A DNA stretch of 8,962 nt, from contig JABMNC010000083.1 of the NCBI GenBank assembly GCA_013205365.1, forward strand, positions 1 to 8,962, written 5' to 3'. Source of the DNA: Cryomorphaceae bacterium. GTDB taxonomy: Bacteria; Bacteroidota; Bacteroidia; Flavobacteriales; Schleiferiaceae. Each line of letters starts with the position of its first letter. Position 1 is the stretch's first letter. Positions 6,954 to 8,962 of this stretch are shown in pieces. The position numbers and the translations under genes are program-made. The notes under the pieces were generated by a model. It was not told where the DNA came from. It searched no databases and worked only from the letters and a program-made list of their open reading frames with translations.

Positions 6954-7004
6954 TTAGAAACGTTTAATGAGGCTACTTCCCAAGGGTGATTTTACGGGTA
7001 CAAG

Positions 7005-7095
7005 ACTCCACGAAAATCCAGACTCGAACCCCCGATTATTTTCCTGAAACTCGACTGCGACCAGTCGCTCTTTCCAATGATTCGATATAACCACC
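7005..7095 (-). other. tRNA-like remnant
   Basis: Read on the minus strand, the segment has TTGGAAAGAGC (7077-7067), resembling the D-loop/D-stem TTGGTTAGAGC of a tRNA. It is followed by an anticodon-arm-like hairpin and then GGGGGTTCGAGTC, resembling a T-arm, near 7033-7021. It does not fold as a tRNA. Only the outermost T-stem pair is Watson-Crick, the variable region is long, position 33 would be C, and no acceptor stem forms. I read it as a decayed tRNA or an integration scar rather than a working gene. Confidence 0.25.
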
Positions 7096-7160
7096 ATCAG
7101 GAAAACTAAAAAGGAAATTACTAGCTAATTGTGCTAAAGCCCTAGAATCCTGACTCGAAC
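7015..7160 (+). repeat. Pair of imperfect direct repeats resembling tRNA T-arms
   Basis: AATCCAGACTCGAAC (7015-7029) and AATCCTGACTCGAAC (7146-7160) match at 14 of 15 bases and lie 131 bp apart. Their reverse complement contains GTTCGAGTC, the conserved T-loop sequence of tRNA genes. Tyrosine recombinases commonly use tRNA 3' ends as attachment sites, so these could be remnants of attachment sites. Chance similarity to a common motif is also possible. Confidence 0.35.
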
Positions 7161-7310
7161 TTCTCAGACACACAAAATGGGACACTACTAAAAAAAAGAC
7201 GTAGTCCTATTCAAATCAAAAAAAACCGTACCTTATTCTTTAGTTAAACGTCCAACTTGTTTGAATAATTGCACCTTAATCCAATATACGGTCACTCAAA
7301 CTAGAAGCAA

Positions 7311-8780
7311 ATGAAAAGGTATTTACTCTTAATGGCAATTGGTATTTTCACCAATAATCTGAAAGCTCAAATATTGCATGACACCATAGCATGGGTTTCT
7401 GTAGAAAATCCTATATATTATGCAAATCCATATAATCAGTTTTCAGATGACAGTTTATTTAACCACATTTTGAATTCACATGGTGTGGTGTATTATGAGA
7501 GGGCCTTACCTTTTGCGAAGAATCCTGAGATCTTAAAAATTCATGAAATCAGAGCTAATGTAGCTCTTTATCAACTGCAGCTCACCCTCACTGAGACATA
7601 CCCCGGTGCGTTTGTCAACTTTGATATTTTTGAAGCTCCTGTTGAGTCCAATTTATACGATCCTGCTGATTGGCAATGGACCAATTTATCAGATAATGAC
7701 ACTTTAAATGATTGGTTATGGCATTTGAAAAAGATTGATGCTGACAGGGCGTGGGATGTAACTTTGGGGGATACAAATTTGGTTTTTGCCGTTGCGGATT
7801 TTTATATGGATACTCTCCATCCAGATATTAAGGGGCAACTGCTGTTAAATTATGATCCTCATCAGCCATCATACGTATATAATTGTGATCCAATATTAGA
7901 TCATGGGGTTGCGGTTGCCGGTATTTTTAGTGGTGAAACTGCTGAAAGTGGAACGACGCCCAATGGCTCTTATGCATCCATAGGGTTTAACACTCGGTTT
8001 TATTTTTACAACGCATTTTCCTCAACGAATTATCTATTAGCCAAGGCTTTACATGCTAGCAATGTTATGGGCGCTAAGGTTTTTGTTTCGAGTGCGGGGG
8101 GAGCCTTAGCGTCGTCCCCTAGTGTAGGTGAAAAGCTCATTGTTAAAGAGATTTTAGACAATGGGACTACTATTGTAATGGGCGCGGGTAATGGTCCTAA
8201 TGGTACTCACAACAATAGACCAAATAACACCATTAATCCGGAACAGCCGTTTTACCCATTTCATCCTGCACATGATGATCGAATTATTACGGTTTCAAGC
8301 ACGGGTAAAAATGACCGACACTTCAATGGGATATACACTCATTCACATTATCCTGAGGTTGATTTATGTGCACCTGGTTATAATGTCGGACTAATCAGTT
8401 CCTCTGATTGTGGAACCAACAACTGGCCATATATCGTTTCATCGGGAACGTCATTTGCCTCTCCTCTAGTGGCTGGTACAGCCTCGTTAATGTACTCTGC
8501 AAACCCCTGTTTAAACGCGTATATCGTAAAAGACATTCTAAAAAATACGACTGACCCCATTCTTGACGCGGGGAGTTACGATGGCCTTTTAGGGACAGGA
8601 AGACTAAATGCTGGAAACGCAGTTGAAGCTGCTCAGGGTATGTATTCAACAGGTTTGGATTTATACATAAAGGATAGAAAAGACGATTTTGGGTATAGTG
8701 GTTCGTACCCATGGGGCTGGTGGTTTGATCAAAGCCCTGATATTTGGGTTCGAAACCAAAGGTGTAAATCGTCAGCATAA
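7311..8780 (+). CDS. Secreted S8 subtilisin-like serine protease, 3' end interrupted
   Basis: The protein has a Sec signal peptide (MKRYLLLMAIGIF, cleavage near KA-Q at residue 19/20) and an N-terminal prodomain-like region to about residue 135. The S8 catalytic domain follows, with Asp163 (FAVAD), His198 (DHGVAVAG), the oxyanion Asn294 (GAGN) and Ser381 (SSGTSFASP). The complete catalytic triad predicts an active secreted endopeptidase. The Asp motif lacks the usual DTG or DSG and the His motif lacks the second His of HGTHVAG, so it is a divergent member. After the protease domain a region begins (DLYIKDRKDDFGY, then SPDIWVRNQ) that normally continues in related secreted proteins. Here it changes abruptly to RCKSSA and a stop, just before an IS3-type transposase. 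The natural C-terminus, where a type IX secretion signal could lie, is missing. Its AT-rich codons differ strongly from genes before 6945. Confidence 0.85.
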   Translation: MKRYLLLMAIGIFTNNLKAQILHDTIAWVSVENPIYYANPYNQFSDDSLFNHILNSHGVVYYERALPFAKNPEILKIHEIRANVALYQLQLTLTETYPGAFVNFDIFEAPVESNLYDPADWQWTNLSDNDTLNDWLWHLKKIDADRAWDVTLGDTNLVFAVADFYMDTLHPDIKGQLLLNYDPHQPSYVYNCDPILDHGVAVAGIFSGETAESGTTPNGSYASIGFNTRFYFYNAFSSTNYLLAKALHASNVMGAKVFVSSAGGALASSPSVGEKLIVKEILDNGTTIVMGAGNGPNGTHNNRPNNTINPEQPFYPFHPAHDDRIITVSSTGKNDRHFNGIYTHSHYPEVDLCAPGYNVGLISSSDCGTNNWPYIVSSGTSFASPLVAGTASLMYSANPCLNAYIVKDILKNTTDPILDAGSYDGLLGTGRLNAGNAVEAAQGMYSTGLDLYIKDRKDDFGYSGSYPWGWWFDQSPDIWVRNQRCKSSA

Positions 8781-8962
8781 TGTGGACACAAGTGTTACTT
8801 AACAAAGTTATACTCTTAAACCATAAATTGCTTACAATGAAAGAAGAAGAACCCAAGAATGCCGAGGCCATTATCAAGGATATCCGCCGAAGAACCAAAC
8901 GCAAGTTTAGTTCTGAGGAGAAGATTAGAATTGTTATCTCAGGATTACGAGGTGACGAATCC
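8763..8962 (+). mobile_element. Left end of an IS3-family insertion sequence (partial)
   Basis: The sequence from about 8763 has no protease-like coding content and leads into a transposase orfA. IS3-family ends begin with TG. The TG at 8763 (TGTAAATCG) falls exactly where the protease homology stops, and a second candidate is TGTGGACAC at 8781. The right end and inverted repeat lie outside the window, so the boundary is an inference. Confidence 0.5.
8837..8962 (+). CDS. IS3-family transposase OrfA, N-terminal part
   Basis: From the ATG at 8837, 42 codons run to the edge of the window without a stop. The peptide contains RRRTKRKFSSEEKIRIVISG followed by LRGDES, the start of the helix-turn-helix DNA-binding domain of IS3-type OrfA proteins (typically RRKFTAEEKIRIVLEGLRGE). 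OrfA binds the element ends; the catalytic DDE part, OrfB, would follow downstream and is normally made as an OrfAB frameshift fusion. The gene is in the same orientation as the protease it follows. The call is confident for family, but completeness cannot be judged. Confidence 0.88.
   Translation, partial: MKEEEPKNAEAIIKDIRRRTKRKFSSEEKIRIVISGLRGDES

Larger units (their letters stand above)
6957..7310. other. AT-rich intergenic junction segment without a gene
   Basis: About 350 bp without a supportable coding frame on either strand. It is much more AT-rich than the DNA to its left. It holds two T-arm-like motifs (listed separately), a perfect 6-bp hairpin CGACTG-CGAC-CAGTCG at 7052-7067, an A8 tract at 7190-7197 flanked by short complementary arms, and a second A-rich run near 7220-7227. 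No strong TAnnTTTG promoter is visible for the protease gene that follows. TTTG at 7259-7262 has only a poor partner. The segment looks like degraded DNA at the edge of an insertion. Confidence 0.5.

Noticed and set aside
6957..7310. tmRNA or other structured RNA in the junction segment
   Set aside because: The length is suitable and T-arm-like motifs exist, but no tRNA-like acceptor/T-arm pairing or tag-peptide frame could be found by eye.
8395..8904. Minus-strand 169-residue frame across the protease end and the IS
   Set aside because: It runs antisense through the conserved GTSFASP region and the IS boundary, so it cannot be an ancestral gene.

Overview
The window most likely comes from a Bacteroidota chromosome, probably Flavobacteriales-like. 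The tyrosyl-tRNA synthetase has the N-terminus typical of that phylum, there are Bacteroidota-type promoter boxes (TAnnTTTG, once with a well-spaced ATTG -33 element), genes lack obvious Shine-Dalgarno sequences, and there is a short lipoprotein signal. Positions 1 to about 6945 are GC-rich, compact core-type DNA. From about 6945 to the end the DNA is visibly AT-rich, loosely packed and looks acquired.

Core part: an unidentified reading frame at the left edge (1-276) is translationally coupled to a small secreted protein (276-1040). Convergent to these lies a polytopic membrane protein of GT-C glycosyltransferase appearance (2580-1063, TTG start), preceded by a good promoter. Upstream of it on the same strand is tyrS (3963-2689), whose HIGH signature is changed to GVGN. 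tyrS is divergent from an extended-SDR NAD(P)-dependent epimerase/dehydratase (4005-4991), with only 41 bp between them holding two opposed -7 boxes. The SDR gene overlaps an AlkB-type Fe(II)/2-oxoglutarate dioxygenase gene (4982-5548). A lipoprotein with two apparent NTF2/SnoaL-like halves follows (5601-6599).

Junction and accessory part: on the minus strand, 6600 to about 6953 encodes the C-terminal portion of a DUF1905/YdeI-type protein. Family-like sequence continues upstream of the only possible ATG, up to a stop at 6954-6956, with no usable start, so the gene is 5'-truncated just where base composition changes. About 350 bp of AT-rich non-coding DNA follows, with two tRNA T-arm-like motifs that may be old attachment-site scars. 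Next is a secreted S8 subtilisin-like protease (7311-8780) with an intact catalytic triad. Its natural C-terminus appears to be cut off by an IS3-family element whose orfA starts at 8837 and runs off the window.

I found no CRISPR array, defence island or clearly novel multi-gene system. The most notable points are the altered TyrRS active-site motif, the compact divergent promoter pair with almost no leaders, and the broken genes at the edges of the AT-rich segment.
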